Origin: Gordonia sp. OPL2
Lineage (GTDB): Bacteria > Actinomycetota > Actinomycetes > Mycobacteriales > Mycobacteriaceae
Direction: 5' to 3'
DNA: 64,000 bases
NCBI RefSeq assembly: GCF_003797825.1
Contig: NZ_RKME01000008.1
Location: 124,001-188,000, forward strand
How positions within the stretch are numbered: position 1 is the stretch's first letter; every line of letters starts with the position of its first letter. This document shows, piece after piece, positions 52,036-59,761 of this stretch. The notes under the pieces were generated by a model that was not told the origin of the DNA, made no database searches, and saw only the letters and a list, made by a program, of their open reading frames with translations. A program made the translations under genes and the position numbers.

Positions 52036-52127
52036 GGGAACCCCTCCAAAATCGGGACCGTGCATCTTCAGCGGAATGTCTTCCGAACCCCCGGCCGGAC
52101 GGTGATGTAGATGATCGGCTGGTCAAC

Positions 52128-52157
52128 ATACTATTCTCTTAGGTAATGCTAGCCTAA
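52128..52157 (-). promoter_or_regulatory. IdeR iron box and -10 of the seven-gene operon
   Basis: On the minus strand TTAGGCTAGCATTACCTAA (52139-52157) matches 16 of 19 positions of TTAGGTTAGCCTAACCTAA. TAGTAT (52128-52133) lies 5 bp downstream as a likely -10, so bound IdeR would cover the promoter. It is the best iron box in the window. Confidence 0.8.
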
Positions 52158-52206
52158 CGCACAGGCTCTTTTGTGTCTCATTTCACGACAGCGATCGCTC
52201 CACTGG

Positions 52207-54357
52207 TCAGCGTGGGCCGGTGCCGGCGTCGTGCCGGAAGATCGCGTTGTCGCCGTTCTGGTACAGCAGTGTCCATTCCGGCGATTCCGACAGCGCCTCC
52301 TTGAACAGGTCCACCGAGCCGGGCGCGTACTCCCCGTAGTACTCGATCGAGCGTTCGGACTGGGTGCTGAAGGCAACGATGGTCGGGTGCTCCTGCTGAT
52401 CGGCACGCCAGTCCAGGAAACCGAGCTGTTCGGCTGTGGGGAAGGAGAATCGGCTCTCGGCGAGGTCGTAACTCAGCGGGTAGTCGAAGTAGGGGTTGGC
52501 GAGGGTGAACGCGGCATAGTCGGCCGTGGTCCGACTGGGCATTCCGCCCGGCGTCATCATCATGATCCGCGTACCCGGCTCACTCGAGGCCACCAGCGAG
52601 TTCATCACGTCGATCTGCGTGCGCGTCTCCGAGACCAGCGGCCACAGTGCGACAAAGGAATACAGGCCGGCGAGCGAGGCGAGGCACATCCCGGCGGTGG
52701 CGACGACGGCGCCGACGGAGCGGAGCACGCCGCGGCGCCACCCATCGAGGAGTGCGACGACGGCAGGGGCGATCAACAGGGAGCAGCCGAGGAGGCTGTA
52801 CAGGTACACACGGAAGATCGCCTCCCCGCCGTAGCTCTGGCCCAGGAGCAGGCACAGAGCGGAGAAGGCGAGGATGACCCGGGTCAGCACGTGCCGTCGA
52901 CCCGTGCGCCACGCCCAGATCGCTGCGACTGCGGCCGTCGCGAACACGCCTGCCGACAAGCCGCGACAGATGAGCGAGGTGAACTCCTTGGCGGGTACCC
53001 CGGCCGCGGTGATGTTGCTCGTCGCGTTCTCCACCGGGTTGCCGCCGGACAGGATGCCGTAGGGCGCAACGGCGTCGAAGTTCAGCACGAGGTAGATGCC
53101 GGCGATGGCGATCATCGCGGCGACGGCCCACCAGGGGCGGATGCGCCGGAAGAACACCAGCAGGGTTGCCGCGCCCAGGAGCCAGAAGGGGGTGAGCTGA
53201 TGGGTCGGGACGGTCGCGGCGAACGGGATGATCGCCAGAACGGCCATCTGCGGTGCACCCCGGGATGCGAGGAGCAGGGTCAACAATCCGAACGCGAGCA
53301 AGAGGGTCCATGCCTGCGGTGAGAAGTAGTCCTGCCCGACCCAGTTGGCCACCTCGGCGATGAACGCTGCGACGAGGGCCACGCGCGGTGTCTGCCCGAG
53401 AACCCGTGCGGCCGAGTAGACGATCACGGCCAGCACCACGTGTACGAACGGTGCGAACACGTGCGCCATCGTCATCGGGTCGAGACCGGTGACCTCGGAG
53501 AACCACGCGGACGTCACGAAGAAGGCCGGCCACTGGGCGTAGATGTCGGTGCCGTTGGGCTGGATCAGATCGTGGGTGACGATGTAGCGCACCACGCCGA
53601 TGTGCTTGTAGGTCCAGTCGTAGAGCGGGACCTCGGTACCGAGCCAGGTCGTGACGCGTGCGATGACGATCGCGGCGCCGATCGCCAGGACTGCCGCACC
53701 GAGACGGCGTGTGACCGTCGCCCAGACGAATGCGATGGCGGTCAACAGTATCGCCGGGATCAACAGACGTCCGCTGCCCGAGGCGAGCAGTCCGTAGAAG
53801 CTCGCATCGGTCCCGGGAAGCGTCGGCAGGGCGATGGCCCAGATGATCAGCGCGATCGCCACGATGACCGTCGGGGGATTGAGTCCGGGAGCGGTGATCA
53901 CCGCACGGCAGGTGTGTGCTGCGGCTACCGGCCAGGTGCGGACGTCGGGCCACGCACCGGTACGGACGTACCAGACTGCGCTGCTGCCCGCCGACGCCAC
54001 GCAGAGCAGCACGAGGATTGCCGTGGGTTCCCACCGATACGACCACATCGCGGTGATGGACGCGATGGTCACGATCGCCATGCCGAGCGTGGGGATCGCG
54101 GCCGCGCGGGCCGACCGCGGGACCCGCACCCAGGTGGCCAGTGCCGCACCCGGGCCGAGCAGCACGAAGGTGATGACCAGGATCGCCTTGAGCGGGCCGC
54201 CGAGCGGAAGCAGGCCGGCGAGTCCCGCCGTCGCGGCGACGAGCGCGATGTCGGCGGGCCGGAATCGGCTGCGCGAGAGCCTCTTCTGATCCACCGGGGT
54301 CGACGCCTGCGGACCGTCGTCGTGTTCGACATCGGGCGGATGGATGGTGGCGGTCAT
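52207..54357 (-). CDS. Large polytopic membrane protein, GT-C-like
   Basis: A 716-residue protein with roughly 16-18 hydrophobic helices (from about residue 35 to 590) and an extracytoplasmic C-terminal domain (about 600-716). WSYRWEPTAIL and YDWTYKHIGVVRYIVTHDLIQPNGTDIYAQWPAFF in a long loop resemble GT-C mannosyl/arabinosyltransferases or O-antigen-ligase-like proteins, but I cannot identify a catalytic motif with certainty. It overlaps the upstream GT2 gene by 4 nt. It probably transfers a polyprenyl-linked sugar or polymerises a glycan outside the membrane. Confidence 0.7.
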   Translation of the reverse strand: MTATIHPPDVEHDDGPQASTPVDQKRLSRSRFRPADIALVAATAGLAGLLPLGGPLKAILVITFVLLGPGAALATWVRVPRSARAAAIPTLGMAIVTIASITAMWSYRWEPTAILVLLCVASAGSSAVWYVRTGAWPDVRTWPVAAAHTCRAVITAPGLNPPTVIVAIALIIWAIALPTLPGTDASFYGLLASGSGRLLIPAILLTAIAFVWATVTRRLGAAVLAIGAAIVIARVTTWLGTEVPLYDWTYKHIGVVRYIVTHDLIQPNGTDIYAQWPAFFVTSAWFSEVTGLDPMTMAHVFAPFVHVVLAVIVYSAARVLGQTPRVALVAAFIAEVANWVGQDYFSPQAWTLLLAFGLLTLLLASRGAPQMAVLAIIPFAATVPTHQLTPFWLLGAATLLVFFRRIRPWWAVAAMIAIAGIYLVLNFDAVAPYGILSGGNPVENATSNITAAGVPAKEFTSLICRGLSAGVFATAAVAAIWAWRTGRRHVLTRVILAFSALCLLLGQSYGGEAIFRVYLYSLLGCSLLIAPAVVALLDGWRRGVLRSVGAVVATAGMCLASLAGLYSFVALWPLVSETRTQIDVMNSLVASSEPGTRIMMMTPGGMPSRTTADYAAFTLANPYFDYPLSYDLAESRFSFPTAEQLGFLDWRADQQEHPTIVAFSTQSERSIEYYGEYAPGSVDLFKEALSESPEWTLLYQNGDNAIFRHDAGTGPR

Positions 54358-55700
54358 GAGTGCTTTCCTGCCAGGTGAGTGTTCGCGGCCGCCCGACGTA
54401 CACGGGAGCGCCGTCGTCGGCCCTCGCGCCACAGCGCGCTCGGTCCCGCCAGCACGGAGAAGACCTCGACCCGACCCACCGACGAGGGCACGCTGCTGAG
54501 GAACTCGGGCGGCGGGGCGGCGATCGCGCCGTACGCGGCCCCCGCCCGTGCCACCGCGCGATGGCGCCTGCGCAGCACCGAGAACGCGAGTCTGCGGTGC
54601 TCGCGGGTCACGGCGACCTTGGTCAGCCAGGCACCCAGCCCGACTCCGTAGCCGCGGGCCTGCGACAGGAGTGCGTCGTTGTCGCTGCGATGGCGATGCC
54701 AGATGATCGACGACGGTTCCGTCGCGAGTGCGTGCCCGGCGACCAGGACCCGGAAGAACATGTCGAGATCCTCGCCGCCGCGGGTGACGGTGCCGGCGCC
54801 GAGCCGTTCGTCGAAGGCGCCCAACGCGATCGCCGCATCCCGACGGATCGCGAAGTTGGCGCCGGTGCCGTAGACGCCGACCTGGAACGGGAACAGCGGG
54901 ACATCCTCGGGGGGCATCGCCATCGAGTACACGCGCGGTTCGAGGTTGTCGGCCCAGGACACCCGCCAGTCGAAGTAGGCCTGCGGCAGTGTCCGGAGCT
55001 CGCCGCTGGGCACGGTGCCGCACACGCACACGACGTCGTCCGAGCGGGAGAAGCCCAGTGCCAGGCCGCGCAGCCATCCAGGATCGGCGACCACGTCGTC
55101 GTCGGTGTAGGCGACGAGCTCGTGTCGGGCCGCGCGCAGTCCGGCGTTGCGTGCACTCGACAGGCCGGCCACCGGTTCGACGATCCGGCGCACCCGCTCG
55201 TCGGCGATCTCGGCGACGACCCGTTCGGTCGCGTCGGTCGTCGGGGCGTTGTCGACGACGATGATCTCGAAGTCGGGGTGATCGACCAGGAGCAGCGACG
55301 CGAGCGCGCCGCGCAGATGGTCCGGCCGTTCACGTGTGCACAGCACCACCGACATGGGCGGGAGCGAGACGTCGTCGACGACGTCGCGATCGGGTGTCGA
55401 CCGCGTGGGAAGGGGCAGTCGCACACGCCCGTCGGCCAGCGGCGCCTCGACGAAGTGCACCGGTGCGAGTCCGTCGCGGATGAGGATGCGGGCCCGCCCG
55501 AAGCCGTCGGAACCCGGTGCGACGCAGACTGCCTCGGTGATGGTGGGATCGTCGCCGGTTGTTCGACCGGTCGCATCGCCGGCATTCGGGTCGGGGTCGG
55601 CCGCGAGATCGGCCAGATCGAGGATGCCGATCCAGGTCGCGCCCGGCCATTCGGGAGACCCCTCGACGGACATCGCGGGACGGAGGATGTGGTCGGTCAC
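54354..55700 (-). CDS. Family 2 glycosyltransferase with N-terminal extension
   Basis: A 448-residue protein from GTG 55700. An extension of about 115 residues of unknown role precedes the GT-A core: MSVVLCTRERPDHLRGALASL, IIVVDNAPTTDATE, and DDDVVADPGWL with the metal-binding acidic cluster. FAIRRDAAIALGAFDERLG and GGEDLDMFFRVL are acceptor-side motifs of rhamnosyl/galactosyltransferase-like GT2 enzymes. Four-nt overlaps join it to both neighbours. Confidence 0.82.
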   Translation of the reverse strand: MTDHILRPAMSVEGSPEWPGATWIGILDLADLAADPDPNAGDATGRTTGDDPTITEAVCVAPGSDGFGRARILIRDGLAPVHFVEAPLADGRVRLPLPTRSTPDRDVVDDVSLPPMSVVLCTRERPDHLRGALASLLLVDHPDFEIIVVDNAPTTDATERVVAEIADERVRRIVEPVAGLSSARNAGLRAARHELVAYTDDDVVADPGWLRGLALGFSRSDDVVCVCGTVPSGELRTLPQAYFDWRVSWADNLEPRVYSMAMPPEDVPLFPFQVGVYGTGANFAIRRDAAIALGAFDERLGAGTVTRGGEDLDMFFRVLVAGHALATEPSSIIWHRHRSDNDALLSQARGYGVGLGAWLTKVAVTREHRRLAFSVLRRRHRAVARAGAAYGAIAAPPPEFLSSVPSSVGRVEVFSVLAGPSALWREGRRRRSRVRRAAANTHLAGKHS

Positions 55701-56515
55701 AGCGCGCTCACCCGCACCCAGTCGACGAGCATGGTGGACGGATCAGGAGTCGACTCGTCGGGCGGTCCGGGCCAGTTGCCACCGACGGCGAGCGTCAGGA
55801 GCAGATGGAACGGGGCGTCGAACACCCACTGCGAATCGGCCGCGAGATCGGCAGGGGTGACGACGAACAGGGGAGTGTCGTCGATGCCGGTCTCGATCCG
55901 GCCGGGGGACTTGGTCATCCAGTACGTGTGGAACGTGCCCGCGAGCGGAGTGGGCGGCGCCCCGGACGCCGACACGGTCTGTCCGCGCACCGACGACTCC
56001 TGCGGAGCGTGGATGCTGCTGTGGAACTCGCCGGCGTCGTTGACTGTCTCGATCACGTCGATTTCCCCGGCTCGTGGCCAACCGACCTGATCGAGGTTGT
56101 CGCCGAGAAGCCAGAACGCGGGGTGCAGACCCCGCCCGCCGGGCAGGGAGATGCGTGCCTCGACGCGCCCGTAGGTGACCGACTGTCTGCCCGCGGTGGT
56201 CAGCCGGGCGCTGGTGATCGTGGTGCCGTCGTAGCGGGCCGTGATCGCGAGGTGCCCCTCGCCGTCGACCCGGACGTTCGCCAGGTCGTCGGTGTAGACC
56301 TGCATCTCGTCGTTGCCCCAGCCGCCGCCCCCGGTCTGGGCCTGCCACGGTGCACCGACCGGCCCTGCGGGGCCGTCGAATTCGTCGGCGAACAACGTTC
56401 GACCAACGGATGGATCGGAGGTGGCGTTGCCGAAGGGCAATGCGCACGCGGACAGGCATGCGGTCATCGTGATCGCACCGGCGACGACACCCCATGCGGG
56501 GCGCGGCGGTCTCAC
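55697..56515 (-). CDS. Secreted lipoprotein glycoside hydrolase, family 16
   Basis: A 272-residue protein from GTG 56515 (GTGA overlap with the previous gene). Signal peptide with lipobox LSAC and lipidated Cys24. The GH16 jelly roll opens LFADEFDGPAG; the catalytic motif is EIDVIE in PRAGEIDVIETVND, with both glutamates intact. WFGD-like aromatic strands follow and HAPQESSV lies beyond. Likely it cleaves or transglycosylates beta-1,3 or related glucans at the cell surface. Coupling to glycosyltransferases suggests it trims or remodels the glycan they build. Confidence 0.88.
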   Translation of the reverse strand: MRPPRPAWGVVAGAITMTACLSACALPFGNATSDPSVGRTLFADEFDGPAGPVGAPWQAQTGGGGWGNDEMQVYTDDLANVRVDGEGHLAITARYDGTTITSARLTTAGRQSVTYGRVEARISLPGGRGLHPAFWLLGDNLDQVGWPRAGEIDVIETVNDAGEFHSSIHAPQESSVRGQTVSASGAPPTPLAGTFHTYWMTKSPGRIETGIDDTPLFVVTPADLAADSQWVFDAPFHLLLTLAVGGNWPGPPDESTPDPSTMLVDWVRVSAL

Positions 56516-57228
56516 GCGGGGCCCGGGGTGGTGGCGAGCTCGGTGGTCTCGGCGTCGGCGTCGGCACGGTCCTCGGCGCGGTGTGCGCCGGCCCGGCGTC
56601 GGTCCGGTGCCGCGGACGTGCCGGCGACACCGGCCACCAGCAGCCCGACGAGAATGCCGTAGATGATGGCCCGTTCGGTGCCGCCGCTGCCCAGCCAGGC
56701 GGTGAGGCCGCCGGCGAAGCAGAAGTAGGCGACGGTCGCGACGCCGCCGCCGATGGTGAGTGCGGTGCGGGAGGTCTTCGGCAGTCGCGTGGGTCCGGAG
56801 ACCCCGATGAGAAGACAACTCAGGGCGCCGAAGACGTAGAAGACGGTCATCGCGGTGACATGCACTGGGTAGTCGGTCTTCTCGGTGATGACACCGGCGA
56901 CGACGAGTGCACCGCCGGCGATGGCGAGTGCACCGCCCGCGGGCACGGCGACGGCACGCCGGATCAACCAGGAACCACCGATGACCGCGATGGCCAGGCC
57001 GGTGATGACGAACGAGACGTTCATCGCCGGGTACAGCGCGCTGCAGGGCCAGGTGCCCTGCGGGCCGCAGAACGGGATGCCGAGCGGACCGACGGTGTCG
57101 GTCCGGTAGGCGTATTCACCGCGCCACGTCGCGGACACGACCCATTCGACGGCGAAGTACTGCAGCAGCACGATCGCGCTGACGCGGGCGACGCGTGGAT
57201 CTCGCAGGAAGGCGTCGGCTCGGCTCAT
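56512..57228 (-). CDS. DUF998-like integral membrane protein
   Basis: A 238-residue membrane protein with about six helices. The first external loop contains cysteines in FCGPQGTWPCSALYP, typical of DUF998-like proteins. The C-terminal tail is soluble and Asp/Glu-rich. Function is unknown. ATG 57228 overlaps the upstream GT2 stop by 4 nt, and its own stop overlaps the GH16 gene. Confidence 0.72.
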   Translation of the reverse strand: MSRADAFLRDPRVARVSAIVLLQYFAVEWVVSATWRGEYAYRTDTVGPLGIPFCGPQGTWPCSALYPAMNVSFVITGLAIAVIGGSWLIRRAVAVPAGGALAIAGGALVVAGVITEKTDYPVHVTAMTVFYVFGALSCLLIGVSGPTRLPKTSRTALTIGGGVATVAYFCFAGGLTAWLGSGGTERAIIYGILVGLLVAGVAGTSAAPDRRRAGAHRAEDRADADAETTELATTPGPA

Positions 57229-58202
57229 CGTCGGGAGTCCTCTCGGGGCAGGTCACGCAGGCGGGTGGCGACGGTGCCGACCACGAAACCTCCGGTGGTG
57301 GCGGCGAATCCGACGACGAGCGCCAGGGCCCGCAGCGGTCTCCGTCGGTGGAGCCAGAGTCCCGATGTCAATGTCCGGGCGGCATAGGAACGTTCGCTCG
57401 ACAGCGCGGTCGAGGTGGAGGCGAGGGCGGCGAGCACGGCCTTGGACCGGCCCTCCTGGAAACAGCGGTGCAGGAAGTAACGGATGGTCGCGCGGTCGGC
57501 GGTGACCCGGTGGCGGACCCGGAACGCGGTGTCGCGGACGATGTCGGAGGTCGGGAAGTGTTCGCGCAGAGCGATTCCCATCAGGGTCTCCTCGCACCCG
57601 GCGGGGAAGGTGCCCCGCCGACCGAGCTGGTGAGAGAAACCGCCGATCACCGTCAGCGCGTCGCGGCGAACGGCCATCGCCGCGCCGATCGGGTTGCGGA
57701 TGGTCGCACCGTCGGCGGGAAGGCCCCGGTAGTCGCAGCCGACGACCCAACCGAACTCGGACGGGAACCACGATGGTGGGCGGTCGCCGTCCCACTGCGC
57801 GTCGACCGCGCCGCCGACGGCGACGAGCTCCGGTCGGGCGAATCGGGTGCGGATGCCGGCCAGCGCCTCCGGTTCCAGCGCGGCGTCGTCGTCGAGGAAC
57901 ACGACGACCTCACCGGTCGCTGCGGCCAGTCCGGTGTTGCGTGCGCCCGAGAGTCCGCGGGTCTCGGTGTTGGGCACGACGTGGACGCCGCGCCGGGTGG
58001 TGTCGTCGGTGCGCAGTCGTTCGAGGAGGCCGGTGTTGTGATCGACGACGACGATCACCTCGTCGGCGGCTCCGATCTGAGCGGTGGTGCTGTCGATCGC
58101 GGCGCGCAACGCCTCCATCCGATCCGTCGTGTAGCAACAGATGATCACCGACAGGCGGGGGGAGGGGACCGACGGTGACACCGTCGGAGCGGGGACAGAC
58201 AC
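57225..58202 (-). CDS. Family 2 glycosyltransferase, first gene of second operon
   Basis: A 325-residue GT2 from GTG 58202. RLSVIICCYTTDRMEALRAAI, VVVDHNTGLLERL and VVFLDDDAALEPEAL are the nucleotide-sugar and metal sites; GTFPAGCEETLMGIAL is the acceptor-side motif. A hydrophobic segment near residue 295 (ALALVVGFAATTGGFVVGTV) may anchor it to the membrane. It is preceded by an iron box at 58264-58282 and leads a five-gene coupled operon. Confidence 0.83.
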   Translation of the reverse strand: MSVPAPTVSPSVPSPRLSVIICCYTTDRMEALRAAIDSTTAQIGAADEVIVVVDHNTGLLERLRTDDTTRRGVHVVPNTETRGLSGARNTGLAAATGEVVVFLDDDAALEPEALAGIRTRFARPELVAVGGAVDAQWDGDRPPSWFPSEFGWVVGCDYRGLPADGATIRNPIGAAMAVRRDALTVIGGFSHQLGRRGTFPAGCEETLMGIALREHFPTSDIVRDTAFRVRHRVTADRATIRYFLHRCFQEGRSKAVLAALASTSTALSSERSYAARTLTSGLWLHRRRPLRALALVVGFAATTGGFVVGTVATRLRDLPREDSRR

Positions 58203-58263
58203 GAGACCACGGGACTTTCGAGCGCAGGAAGTACAACAGACGTGGTTTACAGTAGCGCATCTC

Positions 58264-58282
58264 TAAGGGGAGGCTTACCTAG
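58264..58282 (-). promoter_or_regulatory. IdeR iron box of the second operon
   Basis: On the minus strand CTAGGTAAGCCTCCCCTTA matches 14 of 19 iron-box positions, including TAGGT, AGCCT and CCT. It lies 62 bp before the GT2 start, with TACTGT downstream as a possible -10. Confidence 0.7.
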
Positions 58283-58313
58283 CTAAGGGTTCCCTATCAG
58301 AATGTGCTCGACG

Positions 58314-59597
58314 TCACGCGGTGATGACCCGTTTCGCGTGGTCGGCGAGTCCGGACAGCGCGGAGCCGATCCGCTCGCCGTCGAACACCGACGGGTGGAA
58401 TGCGGCCGTCACGCAGAGTGCGTTGTCGCCCGACGTCGCCGACGTCACGGTGATCCCCGCAGGCGACACCGGATCGCTGACGATGAGCGTCGCGGCGCGG
58501 TCGGGGTCGGTGAAGGGTGAGTACGTCGTCTGTGGGATGCGGCCCACGAAGGAATGCAGCAGGTCGGCGCGCGGTGCGGTGGCGGGGACCGTCCGCGGAT
58601 CCTCTGCGGCGAGGAGATGTGATCGCCTGGCCAGATGCACCTTGACTGTGCTGACCGCGAGGTTCGCGACCGGACGTCCCATGCGGGCCGCGGCGGTCAT
58701 CATCGCCTGCAATTCGTCGGCACGTGTCGCGACGTCGAGGGGGAAGGCCAATCCGGCCGAGAAAGAGGCGAGCGTTCCCATCGACGCGGGCAGGTACGGT
58801 CGCGCGTCGAACGGGATCGTGACGTCGCGGTTGGTCGCGATGCCCGCATCGTCGAGGGCGGCGAGCAGTGCGCAGGTGTGGATCACGAACATGCTCACGC
58901 CTGGCAGGTGGCGGTCCCGGAGCGAACGCAGTGCGGCGACGTCGTCGTCGGACAGTCGGACCGTGCGTGCGTCGGGCGCCGAGTGCGCGATCGTGCGGGT
59001 GCGGCCGGCGTCCACCGGCGCGGCGGGCAGTCGTCGGTGATGGAAGCGCGCGAGGTCGACCAGACGTCGAGGGTCGCTGCCGAAGGTCCGGGCGGCCGCC
59101 GTCAGCAAGCGCGAGCCGCGCCGACGGTAGGGGTCCCAATGGGTGTCGGTCAGCGGCACCCCGCCGAGCATCACGTCGACGACGGCCTGCGCGAACGCGA
59201 CATCGCCGAGGCCGTGGCTGAAATCGATGGCGGTGGTATCGCCGGCGAGGACGATCCGCACACCGGCGTCGGGCAATGACCGGACGGTCTCGAGCAGGGT
59301 GAGCGGATCCCCGTCTCGGGCGAGGGGAGCCACCTCCGTCACTGAGTCGGCAATGTCGGAAGCCGTTGTTCGCCAACGTATCTGCGATGCCGACGGCACC
59401 AGTCCGAGGCGGAAGGCAGGTCCGGCGGCGATCATCTCCCGCAGTCGTCGCACCGCGACGTCGCGTGACGGGAGGGCCATCGGGCCGAAGACCGCCGACG
59501 AACGGCGGCGACTGTGCTGGAGATCGACCGCGGCGACCCGGACGGACGAGCGGGATGTGCCCGCCGCGGCATGCGCGGCCGCAGAGAGGATGCTCAT
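58314..59597 (-). CDS. Condensation/PapA-like acyltransferase domain protein
   Basis: A 427-residue stand-alone protein from ATG 59597. IDFSHGLGDVAFAQAVVDVML carries an HxxxD motif (H-G-L-G-D) at the position of the catalytic HHxxxDG of condensation and PapA acyltransferases. The C-terminal half has DVTIPFDARPYLPASMGTLASFSAGL, resembling the latch region of WES/PapA proteins. The first His of HHxxxDG is a Ser. It could acylate the sugar or join the carrier-bound aryl group to an acceptor, supplying the condensation activity missing from the single-module synthetase. Confidence 0.65.
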   Translation of the reverse strand: MSILSAAAHAAAGTSRSSVRVAAVDLQHSRRRSSAVFGPMALPSRDVAVRRLREMIAAGPAFRLGLVPSASQIRWRTTASDIADSVTEVAPLARDGDPLTLLETVRSLPDAGVRIVLAGDTTAIDFSHGLGDVAFAQAVVDVMLGGVPLTDTHWDPYRRRGSRLLTAAARTFGSDPRRLVDLARFHHRRLPAAPVDAGRTRTIAHSAPDARTVRLSDDDVAALRSLRDRHLPGVSMFVIHTCALLAALDDAGIATNRDVTIPFDARPYLPASMGTLASFSAGLAFPLDVATRADELQAMMTAAARMGRPVANLAVSTVKVHLARRSHLLAAEDPRTVPATAPRADLLHSFVGRIPQTTYSPFTDPDRAATLIVSDPVSPAGITVTSATSGDNALCVTAAFHPSVFDGERIGSALSGLADHAKRVITA

Positions 59598-59614
59598 GAT
59601 GATCGCTGACCAGC

Positions 59615-59638
59615 GTAGCAAAGGGCCACCTTACTATC
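59615..59638 (-). promoter_or_regulatory. Weak iron-box-like promoter of the acyltransferase gene
   Basis: On the minus strand TAAGGTGGCCCTTTGCTAC (59615-59633) keeps AGGT, CCT and CTA but matches only about 11 of 19 iron-box positions. GATAGT at 59633-59638 abuts it as a possible -10. Confidence 0.3.
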
Positions 59639-59651
59639 GTGCCGCGCCCAA

Positions 59652-59705
59652 TTCACCCTCCGTTCACCTGGTGTCGGCAGATCGTCCACCAGCCCGGCCT
59701 AGCGT
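59652..59705 (+). promoter_or_regulatory. PHO box and -10 of pstS
   Basis: TTCACC occurs at 59652-59657 and again at 59663-59668, an 11-nt direct-repeat spacing typical of actinobacterial PhoP/RegX3 PHO boxes. TAGCGT at 59700-59705 is the likely -10. Phosphate-starvation induction is expected. Confidence 0.7.
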
Positions 59706-59761
59706 CTCAATTCGGACACCCCGGAGTGCCGGGGTCATCGATCGAAAGGCAACGTGACGCG

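Noticed and set aside
52207..55077. A 956-residue version of the membrane protein
   Set aside because: The extra N-terminus is an alternative frame of the upstream glycosyltransferase; ATG 54357 with a 4-nt overlap is the sensible start.
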